A stretch of DNA of 64,000 bases from CADEDH01 sp050330635 (GTDB lineage: Bacteria; Actinomycetota; Acidimicrobiia; Acidimicrobiales; SZUA-35), in assembly GCA_050330635.1 (NCBI GenBank), contig JBHJNQ010000010.1, positions 4,882 to 68,881 on the forward strand, in the 5' to 3' direction. Both the position numbers and the translations under genes were made by a program. Below, piece by piece: positions 24,345 through 31,678 of the stretch. The notes under the pieces were generated by a model that saw only the letters and a program-made list of their open reading frames with translations, was not told the origin of the DNA and did not search any database. Within the stretch, counting starts at the first letter, position 1. Every line of letters starts with the position of its first letter.

Positions 24345-25019
24345 TCACCGGCCCTCGCCTCTCGCCGCCCGCTCGGCCAGCTCGTCGTGGGTCACGACGG
24401 TGGAGGAGACGATGTCGAGCGAACCGGCCACCCGGGCCGACAGCAGGCGCAGCTCGCCCACCAGGTTCGACCGGTCGAGGATGCGGATGTTGGCGCCCAC
24501 CACAATCCGGTCGGCCTGGACGCTGCGGCCACCCCGACCATCGATCGTCGAACCGTTGCGGATGAGGAGGCGGCCGCCGATGCGGGCCTCGCACAACCAC
24601 ACCGCTGCCGTTTGGCGCATGCTGGCCACCGTGCCGACTGCGCCCACGATCTTGGTCTCTTCGATGATCAGGTTGCCGTTGATCGTGGCTCCGTTGGCCA
24701 CGATCCCGGGGATGGGCTCGCACCCCACGAACGACAGGGCCCGGAGGTGGGCCCCGTCGAGCATGACGGGCTGATCGAACTCGCAGTTGCGGAACGACAG
24801 CGGCACCTGGACGTCGACATTGCGCAGATCGAGCTGGCCCACCAATCCGCACCCGGCGAGCTCGAACGGGCGAGGGTCGGCGTGGCCGGTGGTGTCGAGC
24901 AGGGCCGATCGGAGATCGGCGGCCGCCAGCTTCCCCCGCGCCCCCGACGGTTGGAGCACGTCGACGTCGTGGCCCCGGCGCAGTCCAGCAGCGATCCGGT
25001 GGGCTGGCGACAGCGTCAT
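24345..25019 (-). pseudogene. N-terminal duplicate of the beta-helix-like gene
   Basis: It encodes residues 1-215 of the gene at 3219-5558 with few changes (MTLSPAHRIAAGLRRGHDVD to VAGSLDIVSSTVVTHDELAE), then ends in unrelated codons. The upstream region to about 25,090 is also duplicated (GCTCAGCCCGCAGT shared with 5,590), so promoter and start were copied. The rest of the repeats and the membrane anchor are absent. Confidence 0.75.
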
Positions 25020-25089
25020 GCGCTTCCTGCCGTTGGGTCGCTCGACGCGCTCAGCCCGCAGTCACCCATCGGCGACGCGTATTCACCAC

Positions 25090-25363
25090 CACATGGGGGG
25101 TCTACTCGTCGTTCGCCGAATCCAACCCGGTGCTTTGACCGTGCGCGCCGGCTGAGGCGGCCTCGGTCCGGCGGCGCCTCCCGGCGCACGGACCGGGTGG
25201 CGCTCCGGGTGGGCGGCATCGATGGGAAAGCGTCCTGAGGGGCGGCGCCAGAACCGACGACGGAGGGTAGGCGTTGGGCTGGGGACGAGTCAGGCGGTGA
25301 TCGCCCGGCCGCCGCCGATCGCGGCAGCGCTGCGATCCACACCACGTGGCTGTCACATCCCGC
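25090..25363. other. Spacer with a HigA scrap
   Basis: Bases 25,268-25,302 (GGGGACGAGTCAGGCGGTGA) repeat the recognition-helix codons of the HigA gene at 25,831 (GTSQAxIAR). Nothing else is recognisable. Confidence 0.45.
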
Positions 25364-25383
25364 TGATATCAATTCTGATATCA
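25364..25383. promoter_or_regulatory. Operator overlapping the higB start
   Basis: TGATATCA-ATTC-TGATATCA: two identical 8-bp palindromes four bases apart, the second ending on the A of the start codon. It is very A/T-rich for this genome, and there is no Shine-Dalgarno sequence. This fits an operator/promoter with a leaderless or nearly leaderless transcript. Confidence 0.65.
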
Positions 25384-25646
25384 TGTGGCGGATCGAGGTT
25401 GAACCCGAGGTCGAGCGCTGGCTCGACGGCCTTACACCCAAGGAGTTCGCCGTGGCGGTTGTACACATCGAACGTCTCGCCGAGCGGGGCAACATGCTGC
25501 GAGTGCCGGCTCCCCGGGCACTCGGCGGCGGGCTGTTCGAGCTTCGGTTCGATCTCGCTCGATCGGCAAGACGGATCCCCTACTTCTTCGCTGGCGGTGA
25601 CCGCATCGTGCTGCTCACCAGCTTTCGCAAGCAACGCTCGAACTGA
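25383..25646 (+). CDS. higB: HigB/RelE-type toxin (phage Gp49-like)
   Basis: An 87-residue protein of the Gp49-like/DUF891 RelE superfamily: MWRIEVEPEVERWLDGLTPK, then LGGGLFELRFDLARSARRIP and YFFAGGDRIVLLTSFRKQ. In the family this basic C-terminus cuts ribosome-bound mRNA. The stop overlaps the antitoxin start by one base (TGATG). Toxin-first order is normal for HigBA. Confidence 0.87.
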   Translation: MWRIEVEPEVERWLDGLTPKEFAVAVVHIERLAERGNMLRVPAPRALGGGLFELRFDLARSARRIPYFFAGGDRIVLLTSFRKQRSN

Positions 25647-25951
25647 TGGCACGCAGGACGATTGAGAGTCTGAAGGCTCGTCGTCTGGCCACCATGAGCG
25701 ACGCCGAGCGGGTCGAGTTCGACGATGCGTACGACGCAACGAAACTGGCCATCGAGGTTGGTGAGAAGGTGCGTGGGGCCCGGGAGGCGGCCGGGCTCAG
25801 TCAGCGGGATCTCGCGGCGCGCATGGGGACGAGTCAGGCGGCGATCGCCAGGCTGGAGGCCGGCGGTGTCGGTGCGACCCTGACCACGCTGCAGCGAGTG
25901 GCGGCGGCGTTGGGTCTCGTTGTCACCATCGACCTGGCTCCCGCGGTGTAA
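25646..25951 (+). CDS. higA: HigA-type antitoxin with XRE helix-turn-helix
   Basis: A 101-residue protein. The C-terminal XRE domain is clear: VRGAREAAGLSQRDLAARMG, TSQAAIARLEAGGVGATLTT, LQRVAAALG. It should neutralise the preceding toxin and bind the double palindrome at 25364-25383. Confidence 0.88.
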   Translation: MARRTIESLKARRLATMSDAERVEFDDAYDATKLAIEVGEKVRGAREAAGLSQRDLAARMGTSQAAIARLEAGGVGATLTTLQRVAAALGLVVTIDLAPAV

Positions 25952-26349
25952 CCGATTGCGTCTCGCCGATCAGGCTGGGCCGGCACATGAAGCGACGGGT
26001 CGAGCGTCGAGGCGGCCGGCTCGGCTGGTGCGTGGATGTCGAGGATGCTGCTGGGGCCGCGGTGTGCGACGGTGGCGAGGTCGACGGCTGGGGTTCGAGC
26101 TGCGGTCGTGGTCGGGGATGCATGTCTCGGGCCCCGGCCCGGATGGTGCTCCCGACGGGAGCTCGAAGCCGATGCGTACCAATTGCCGTTGGACCTCCTC
26201 CGGCACTCGGCGCTCGTCGTGGGTGACGATGGTGGAAGAGACCACGTCCAGCGAGCCGGCCACCGGGGCTGACAGCAGGCGGGAATGGGCGTGCGAGTCC
26301 CGCTCCACCGCTGAGCGGGCCACCGCTACCTGGTGCTCGCCTGTCGGCA
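25952..26349. other. Region with a third scrap of the beta-helix-like gene
   Basis: On the minus strand, 26,212-26,283 encodes LLSAPVAGSLDVVSSTIVTH and DE, corresponding to residues 187-208 of the gene at 3219. It is followed by about 30 codons of plausible but unknown protein (EEVQRQLVRIGFELPSG). No intact gene. Confidence 0.5.
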
Positions 26350-28066
26350 TCAACCGATGGTGGATGCGAAACCGGTGCCCCAGTTGGGCGGCCAGTATCG
26401 AGGCGCCACGTTGACCCAGTCGGCGGACACATCGTCGACGATGAGCTCGGGCCGCGCGCCCTCCTGCAAGGCAACGCTAGATATCTCTGGATCCACGAGC
26501 CGAGCTCCGTCGCCACGCTCACCGTCCCAAGAAGCAGTCCGATAGTAGACCCGTTCGTCGTCGAGGCCGGCGACGAAGATGCTCTCCGCCTGGTCGACCG
26601 TGAACGACCGTCCCTCGTCGAGGTCGACGAGCACCAACAGGTCGCTGGAGTCGTCGCCGTCGCCGGTAGGCTCGCTCGACCTGACTGCGAGCCAGCGACG
26701 ATCGCTGGAAATGTGAGATACCAGGGCCGTCTCGCCATCGGGGAGTGGGATGAAGTTGGTCTCGCCAGAGGTGGTCACCACCCCTGCCGATGCGCCATTG
26801 CTGACGGTTAGCAGCTGTTCATCGAATCGGAAGATCTGAGCGCTGTCGCTGTCGGTCGCCTCGGCGAGCCGACCGATCTCGGTTGCGTTGCCTCGTTCGA
26901 CCGCAACAACTGCGCCGTCCGCTGACGCCGCCACGACCCGGCCCTCGTCCAGGACCGCAAGGTCGACCGGCGAATCGAAGGCGACAATATCCCACGGCTC
27001 GCCGACGACGCCGCCGTCGCCGATCGGCGCCGACCACACCATCGACCGGCCACCGTCGACGCTGCTGAGTGCGAGCGTGCGGCCTGAAGGGCCGAAGTCG
27101 GGGCTGTCGTCGGTAGCAACCGGAGGGAGTTCGGTTGTGCCGCCAGCTCCGACGAAGCTGAACTCACCGGTGTTCTCCCCGAACCCGATGGCGAGAAATC
27201 CAGAATCGACCGTCTTGATTCCGCGAAGGTCGGCTTCGGCCACGATGCGTCCAGACGCCAACTCGATCAGGACCGTTCGTCCGCCTCTGTCATTCGCACC
27301 GGTCACCATCAAACTGTCGCCGCTCGGAGAGAACCACGCGGAGACACGTGACCCTGCGTCGAAGTCGACGACCTCTCGCCTGGCTCCATCGGCGAGTCCG
27401 ATCACCGAAACAACCGCGCGAGACGAGCGGACCTCTGCGACCACACCGACGTCGGCCAGCGGGTTGACTGCGCAGGCGTCGCCTCGAACGACGTTCGAGG
27501 CCTCCCGACCCTCGATACGGACGATGTGGCACGAGCCTTCTCCGTCGTCGACCAGATAGAGCCCGGACGGCGAGCCGTAGATGTAGAGCGGCCGGCGATC
27601 GACGGTGGTGATGTCCTCCAGCTCGGTGTCGTCGAGCACACCGATCGTCCAACGGTCTCCGTCCCCCGTCGTTCTGGTAGACCACCAGCCGCCCGCCATC
27701 GTGGCCGTAAACGAACATCGAGTGGTTGAGAACGCGGTCGTTCTCGGCCACGAGAATGAATGTCGCTGTAGAAAAGCTGCCGTCCCGCAGGATCCGAGTG
27801 TCGGTCGGCGGGTCTGCCATCTGGGCTGGGTCGTCGATCAGGTACACGTCGCCCGAGTCGTACACCACGATCTCGTCGACGCCGGCTCCCGCGTCATAGT
27901 TTCGCCCGGTGAAAGCGAACGCGCCCGCCGCGATGATGCCGGCCGCCGTGCCGAGTCCTGCGATGATCGCCCACATTCGGATCCTGGGGCGGCGCCCGGG
28001 CGTGACCGGCGGATCACCGCCGTCGGGTTTGCCGCAGGCGGCGCAGAATCGCACCTCGCCCGCCAT
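26350..28066 (-). pseudogene. Membrane-anchored beta-propeller protein with a frameshift
   Basis: The N-terminal frame (start ATG 28066) has a half zinc ribbon (FCAACGKPDGG), a basic stretch, a transmembrane segment (MWAIIAGLGTAAGIIAAGAF) and a beta-rich domain to YGHDGGRLVVYQND. The C-terminal frame, in another phase, continues with 430 residues of WD-like or propeller repeats (YIYGSPSGLYLVDDGEG, VSAWFSPSGDSLMVTGANDR, SDRRWLAVRSSEP). One extra G in a run of five (27663-27667, + strand C) separates the frames; with four G the protein would be about 570 residues and complete. It is either a recent mutation or a sequencing error. Its role is unknown; an extracellular sensor or scaffold is likely. 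Confidence 0.7.
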
Positions 28067-28094
28067 GGTGGCGTTGCAGGCGGCACACCTCCGC

Positions 28095-28178
28095 AGGGCA
28101 GCTTCCGAGGAGCGCCAGGCGAACTGGCTCTTGGCCCAGGAGCCGGCGCCGCTCGGTCCAATCGACCCGCTGACGTAG
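28095..28178 (+). pseudogene. DUF4160 C-terminal fragment
   Basis: The frame ends ANWLLAQEPAPLGPIDPLT, matching TNWALAQEPAPLGRIEPLA at the end of the intact DUF4160 gene. The N-terminal half, with the HFH motif, is replaced by the start of the propeller gene on the other strand. Confidence 0.6.
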
Positions 28179-28188
28179 GTTGTGGGCC

Positions 28189-28485
28189 ATGGCCGCGCTT
28201 GCTCGCGTCAGTCACGTCGAGGTCGTCGCCGAATGTACGTTGCGCGTCGTGTTCAGCGATGGGCTCGTGCGGGAGCTCGACTTCGCTGGCGTTCTCGCCG
28301 GTGTTCTGGCCGGGATCGACGATGACGACACGTTCGCATCGGTCGGCGCGGACCCGGTGGCCGGCACCGTGTGCTGGCCCGGGGGCATCGACGTCGACCC
28401 CGATGTGCTTCACGGCGAGGCGCCCGCGGCAGTGCACCGTGGTCCCCGCTTGGTCCGCCAGTATGGGGTCGAGCAAGCCAGCTGA
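28189..28485 (+). CDS. DUF2442 protein, orphan copy
   Basis: A 98-residue protein from ATG 28189 (TTG 28180 would add three residues). It shows VSHVEVVAECTLRVVFSDGL, LDFAGVLAGVLAGIDDDDTF, VAGTVCWPGGIDVDPDVLHG and a RLVRQYGVEQAS end. It appears intact, but its DUF4160 partner just upstream is truncated, so it is an antitoxin-like gene without its partner. It may still act on the DUF4160 product of 9269. Confidence 0.75.
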   Translation: MAALARVSHVEVVAECTLRVVFSDGLVRELDFAGVLAGVLAGIDDDDTFASVGADPVAGTVCWPGGIDVDPDVLHGEAPAAVHRGPRLVRQYGVEQAS

Positions 28486-28660
28486 GCCTGAACGCGTTCC
28501 ACCCGAGCAAGGGTCTGGGCGGGCCCGGTTCACGGCCAGCTCGTCGTGGGTCGTCGAGCGAGTCGGTGCCCTTGTGTTGGGGACGTTCCGCCGTCGATGT
28601 GGCAGCGCTTGGGCGAGACACCTCCTGCCTGGCTTCTTCGCCTCATGGTTCGCCCTGATC
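28440..28660 (+). repeat. DUF2442 3' flank, repeated segment
   Basis: The sequence after the DUF2442 stop matches 14,760-14,965 almost throughout, including ACGGCCAGCTCGTCGTGGG and CTTGGGCGAGACACCTCCTG (14,918: CTTGGGCGAGGCACCTCCTG). A shorter match is at 12,711-12,795. Confidence 0.55.
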
Positions 28661-28876
28661 ACCGTGCTGGCCTTCTGGGCCGGACGCGACGCGGCGATGG
28701 TGGTGGTGTTGCCCAGCTGGTCGATCGTGCTGGTCGTGGCGGTCATCGTCACAGATAAGCGGGCGCGAGGCCGCCGGGTCGACTGGAACCAGGAGGCCTG
28801 GCTGTCGCTGCTCGACGGCTGTCCGTCGCTCGGCCGTCCGTTCCGCTTCAGGTCGATGCCAGCACCCGGACCGTGA
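28573..28876 (+). CDS. Possible small membrane protein, uncertain
   Basis: An open frame, with no clear start, encodes two hydrophobic segments (FFASWFALITVLAFWAG and VVVLPSWSIVLVVAVIVTDK) and then a soluble end (RVDWNQEAWLSLLDGCPSLG). Composition suggests a genuine 2-helix protein that lost or replaced its start, since the first 80 bases belong to the repeated flank. Confidence 0.3.
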
Positions 28877-28957
28877 CCATCGCAGCCACCGGCTCGACCC
28901 CGGTGCGCCACCGGACGACGTCGGCCAACACCTTCCTGGTGCCCTGTAGTTATCGGT

Positions 28958-29031
28958 GACAGGGCGTAGGAGAACCTGCCGGCGACCCGCGTCGCCGCCG
29001 ACATCACGCAGTGCTCCTCTCGACCAGCGAG
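28958..29031 (-). pseudogene. VapC fragment (second family)
   Basis: The minus strand encodes EEHCVMSAATRVAGRFSYAL, joining EEHCVMSAAT (residues 28-37 of the VapC at 23375) to FSYAL (near residue 102). An internal deletion removed the core. Confidence 0.65.
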
Positions 29032-29229
29032 CGTCCGCCCCGATCCGGACACCCGGCTGGGTGGCGGTGGTGAGGGCGGTTCGATGCCGAACACGTCGTG
29101 CCACATCCCGCCCGCCGCGCCGCAGTCCACACCTGCTCGTACCGCAGCACGTTTTCGGATCGATGAAGACGCGCACAAGGGTCGTGTACCCAACAGGGGT
29201 ACGCCACCGTTCGCTTCCGAACCCGAGGC
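29032..29229. other. Non-coding flank of module A, copy 3
   Basis: It starts with an imperfect TGTCC-type element (CGTCC-N10-GGACA at 29032) and repeats the 170-base stretch seen downstream of the other two module A copies. Confidence 0.45.
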
Positions 29230-29721
29230 TCAGCGGTTGCGCAGCTCGTCGCGCAGTGATTCGAGGTAGGGCAATGCCATCTGATCCTTCGGACGATTGG
29301 CGGCACGCTTCGAGTCGATGATGTCGTCGAGCGATGCGATCCGCACGGAAAGGCCGTCCGCAATCTCGGCCGAGAACGCGTGGGAATTCCACTCGTCGAA
29401 GCCCCCCAAACCTCCAGACGGACTGAAGGTGAGGTCGATATCGCCGAGGTCGGTCACGAGGTTCAGCATCAACGGCATGTTGGCCAGGAAGGGCCCGTCG
29501 ATCGGCACCGGGACCGGGTCACCGCTCGTGCGGATCATCGCGTTCATCCGGCGCAACGCTCGACCGAGGCGATCGAGGTTCTCAGACTGACGGGCCGGGA
29601 CGACATCGATGTCTTGGGTCGGCAGCGACGACCCATGGACCACTGACGCAAACCCTCCGACGATGACGTACGCCACGTTCTCCTCGTTCAAGATCTGGCA
29701 GATCCGAACGGGGTCGAACAT
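29230..29721 (-). CDS. Minimal nucleotidyltransferase, module A, complete copy
   Basis: A 163-residue enzyme-like protein. NVAYVIVGGFASVVHGSSLP followed by TQDIDVV is the nucleotidyltransferase signature, with the catalytic D-I-D intact. The third acidic strand is NLVTDLGDIDLTFSPSGG, and the C-terminus is VRIASLDDIIDSKRAANRPK. The start ATG overlaps the stop of the 55-residue partner (TGATG). This resembles nucleotidyltransferase-type toxin-antitoxin or MNT proteins that transfer AMP or other nucleotides to proteins or tRNA. It is the only complete one of three copies (others at 6.7 and 13.0 kb). Confidence 0.75.
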   Translation of the reverse strand: MFDPVRICQILNEENVAYVIVGGFASVVHGSSLPTQDIDVVPARQSENLDRLGRALRRMNAMIRTSGDPVPVPIDGPFLANMPLMLNLVTDLGDIDLTFSPSGGLGGFDEWNSHAFSAEIADGLSVRIASLDDIIDSKRAANRPKDQMALPYLESLRDELRNR

Positions 29722-29888
29722 CAGCGTTCCCGACGGAGCGAGGCCTGCGCTCGCTTCTGGATGGCAAGCATGGTGTTTGCAGCCTCGACCATTGCCCGGA
29801 CGCGCTCAGGCACGGTCATCTCCAACTGCCTACGGATCTGACTCACGTCGACCCCTCGGCTGTTCTCGATCGGCGTTGTCGGCTCCAC
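29721..29888 (-). CDS. Module A small partner protein, complete copy
   Basis: A 55-residue GTG-started protein (VEPTTPIENSRGVDVSQIRR, then QLEMTVPERVRAMVEAANTM and LAIQKRAQASLRRER). It is amphipathic and probably two helices. It is translationally coupled to the nucleotidyltransferase and conserved in all three module A copies, even where the enzyme is destroyed. An antitoxin or targeting role is inferred from layout only. Confidence 0.6.
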   Translation of the reverse strand: MEPTTPIENSRGVDVSQIRRQLEMTVPERVRAMVEAANTMLAIQKRAQASLRRER

Positions 29889-29942
29889 ATCGCCAGCATA
29901 CGTGGCACGTCATGATCGAAGACGCTGACGATGTCGCCGCCG

Positions 29943-30200
29943 CTGCACCTCGGGGCTTGCACCCGGCGGTGACGACGGCCGAGGGGTCGGTCACGACCGT
30001 GGACGCGCTGCGGGGCGGAGCCGACGGGGGATCTGCCGCACCGGTCGGATCGAGGGCGGCCAGCTCGGCCGCGAACTAGCGAGCCGATGCCTGGCGCTCA
30101 CCGGGAGCCAGCTGGCGGTGATCTGGGTCGACGTCGACGCCGTGCTGTCGCGCAGGTAGGCGATGCCGAAATCGGTCAGGCGGGGGCCGTCGGCGGGAGA
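29943..30200 (-). pseudogene. Fused fragments of vapC and the PASTA kinase gene
   Basis: Bases 29,945-29,984 match the FSAVVTAGRKPRG part of vapC. They join directly to 29,985-30,080, matching kinase-gene bases 16,545-16,640 (linker after the kinase domain), and then 30,105-30,195, matching 16,897-16,985 (around the DFG region). About 250 bases of the kinase gene are deleted between the two kinase pieces, and an in-frame stop is present. Confidence 0.75.
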
Positions 30201-30235
30201 TCGCGGGGCTGGGTGTCCGGTTGGGTCGATGGGGC

Positions 30236-30722
30236 CGCCGCCAGGGACGGCGCTCGACAGTGAGTACCGGCGCCTTGTCCGCCCCCATCCGGACAGTGGG
30301 TCGGAGACGGCGTCGATGGTCATGGCCCGTGCGTTCAGTGGGTTGTTGATCCGGGGGGCCAACACCACCCCGTCGTTCACCAACCAGCGGGTGGGGGTCG
30401 AGATCGGTGTCCTGGCCGATCACGACACCTTGGAGCGTGGCCCCCACGAGTACTCGGTGCTGGAGACCGCCGACGGGCTGGCCCTCACCCCCAGCCAGGT
30501 GGGCAGACTGTGCTGCGACGCCACCCTACGGCGGGTCACCACCGGTGGTCCCGACCGGCTGTCGGTGTCTCGAGCGGCCCGCACGGCAACACCGGCCCAA
30601 CGAGTGGCCCTGTTGGCGCTGTATGGCGGGTGTGCCATCAGCGGGGCCGACTGGTCCGACTGCGAGATCCACCATGTCGTGTACTGGGAACACGACGGGC
30701 CCACCGACCTCGACAACCTCGG
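30236..30722 (+). pseudogene. 13E12-type HNH gene remnant, middle part
   Basis: One frame carries the end of DUF222 (ASMVMARAFSGLLIRGANTT, GRLCCDATLRRVTTGGPDRL) and the start of the HNH domain (CAISGADWSDCEIHHVVYWE, DLDNL). It stops short of the RRWHHLIHDKG half and runs into non-coding repeats. The N-terminal two thirds are missing except for LVRPHPDS around a TGTCC-N10-GGACA element at 30276. Confidence 0.75.
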
Positions 30723-30743
30723 TGGCAGTGGTGAGGGCGGTGC

Positions 30744-30763
30744 TGTCCTGCCCGATCCGGACA
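30744..30763. repeat. TGTCC-N10-GGACA palindromic element
   Basis: The perfect 20-base element with a CTGTCC/GGACAG stem sits exactly where the HNH remnant ends, preceded by GGTGGCAGTGGTGAGGGCGG, which also precedes the copy at 15040. Confidence 0.6.
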
Positions 30764-30817
30764 GTGCCCTCGGAGAGGTTGCAGGTGGCATCCGGCGAGT
30801 TGGCACTGCCCCGTCCG

Positions 30818-31231
30818 TCAAAGGCTGATGACGTCGACGAGTTCCTCGAGCGCTTGGAAGTCGTCGGGGTTGCGGGTGTAGAGCGGGATGTTTGCTGCGA
30901 CTGCGGTGGCGGCGATGAGGAGGTCGACGACTCGTGCCCCTCGGGGCTTGCGCCCGGAGGTGACGACGGCCGAGAGGACGCGGCCGTAGGCGCGGGCGGC
31001 GTCGGCGTCGAAGGGGAGGGGGTCGAAGGTGGCTTCGACTCGTTGGAGTCGGTCCTGACGGCGGCTGCGCTCGTTCGGGTCGTCGGTGGCGTGCGGCCCG
31101 GCGGCGAGCTCGGCGAGGGTGATGGCGCTGACGGCTACTTCGAGGGGTAGTGAGGTGGCTGGGATGTTTTCGAGGTCGATGATCACCGAGGTGTCCAAGA
31201 GGCCGCGTAGCGGTCGAACTCGGCTAGGCAC
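30818..31231 (-). CDS. VapC-type PIN toxin, copy 2
   Basis: 137 residues from GTG 31231, nearly identical to copy 1 at 11410 (LLDTSVIIDLENIPATSLPL, VVDLLIAATAVAANIPLYTR, NPDDF). All catalytic acidic residues are retained. It overlaps the antitoxin end by 8 bases, as in copy 1. Confidence 0.88.
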   Translation of the reverse strand: MPSRVRPLRGLLDTSVIIDLENIPATSLPLEVAVSAITLAELAAGPHATDDPNERSRRQDRLQRVEATFDPLPFDADAARAYGRVLSAVVTSGRKPRGARVVDLLIAATAVAANIPLYTRNPDDFQALEELVDVISL

Positions 31232-31478
31232 GGGGGGTGAGGTCCTGGTCGGCGACCTGGTCGAGGTCATGGCGCAGTCGGTCGTAGTCGACGGCGGGCG
31301 CTGCTCGGAACAGTTCGATGGCAGCTTCGGCCCGCACGAACCGGTGGCGACGCAAGGGGCCGAGTTCGCCGATCGGCTCGCCGTTTCGGGTGATGATGAA
31401 GGTCTCGCCCTCGACCAGGGCGCGCATGATGCGGCCGCTGTCGTTGCGTAGTTCTCGCTGGCTGATCTCGGCGCTCAT
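31224..31478 (-). CDS. Phd/YefM-type antitoxin of VapC copy 2
   Basis: 84 residues, MSAEISQRELRNDSGRIMRA start, nearly identical to the antitoxin at 11816. With the same operator in front, the two antitoxins probably cross-bind each other's promoter and toxin. Confidence 0.87.
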   Translation of the reverse strand: MSAEISQRELRNDSGRIMRALVEGETFIITRNGEPIGELGPLRRHRFVRAEAAIELFRAAPAVDYDRLRHDLDQVADQDLTPRA

Positions 31479-31488
31479 GCCCCGGGAG

Positions 31489-31507
31489 TGTAGCACGTGG
31501 TGCTACA
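31489..31507. promoter_or_regulatory. Operator of vapBC copy 2
   Basis: TGTAGCAC-GTG-GTGCTACA: an 8-bp perfect inverted repeat with a 3-base centre, 11 bases before the antitoxin start. Confidence 0.75.
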
Positions 31508-31678
31508 CCCCGGGCTCGTATGCTGCCCGCACCGTCTCGATCGCTCCAACGACGTGGATGCGATGATCAGGTTGCCCCCATGCTCGGGGTGACTCCCAGA
31601 CCTCATCTCTCGACAGCAGCTCGCCGGTTGCAGGTTACGCTCCGCTGAGCGCCCGCCCGGTGGCGGCAACACACCGCG
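31508..31678. other. Right edge of the mosaic island
   Basis: The first 50 bases resemble the flank after vapBC copy 1 (GATCGCTCCAACGACGTGG against GATCGCTCCCACGGTGTGG). After that no duplicated sequence is seen, and ordinary single-copy genes begin. Confidence 0.4.

Noticed and set aside
5600..31510. Integron-like cassette array
   Set aside because: No integrase and no attC-type sites were seen. The modules are in both orientations, and junctions often fall inside genes.
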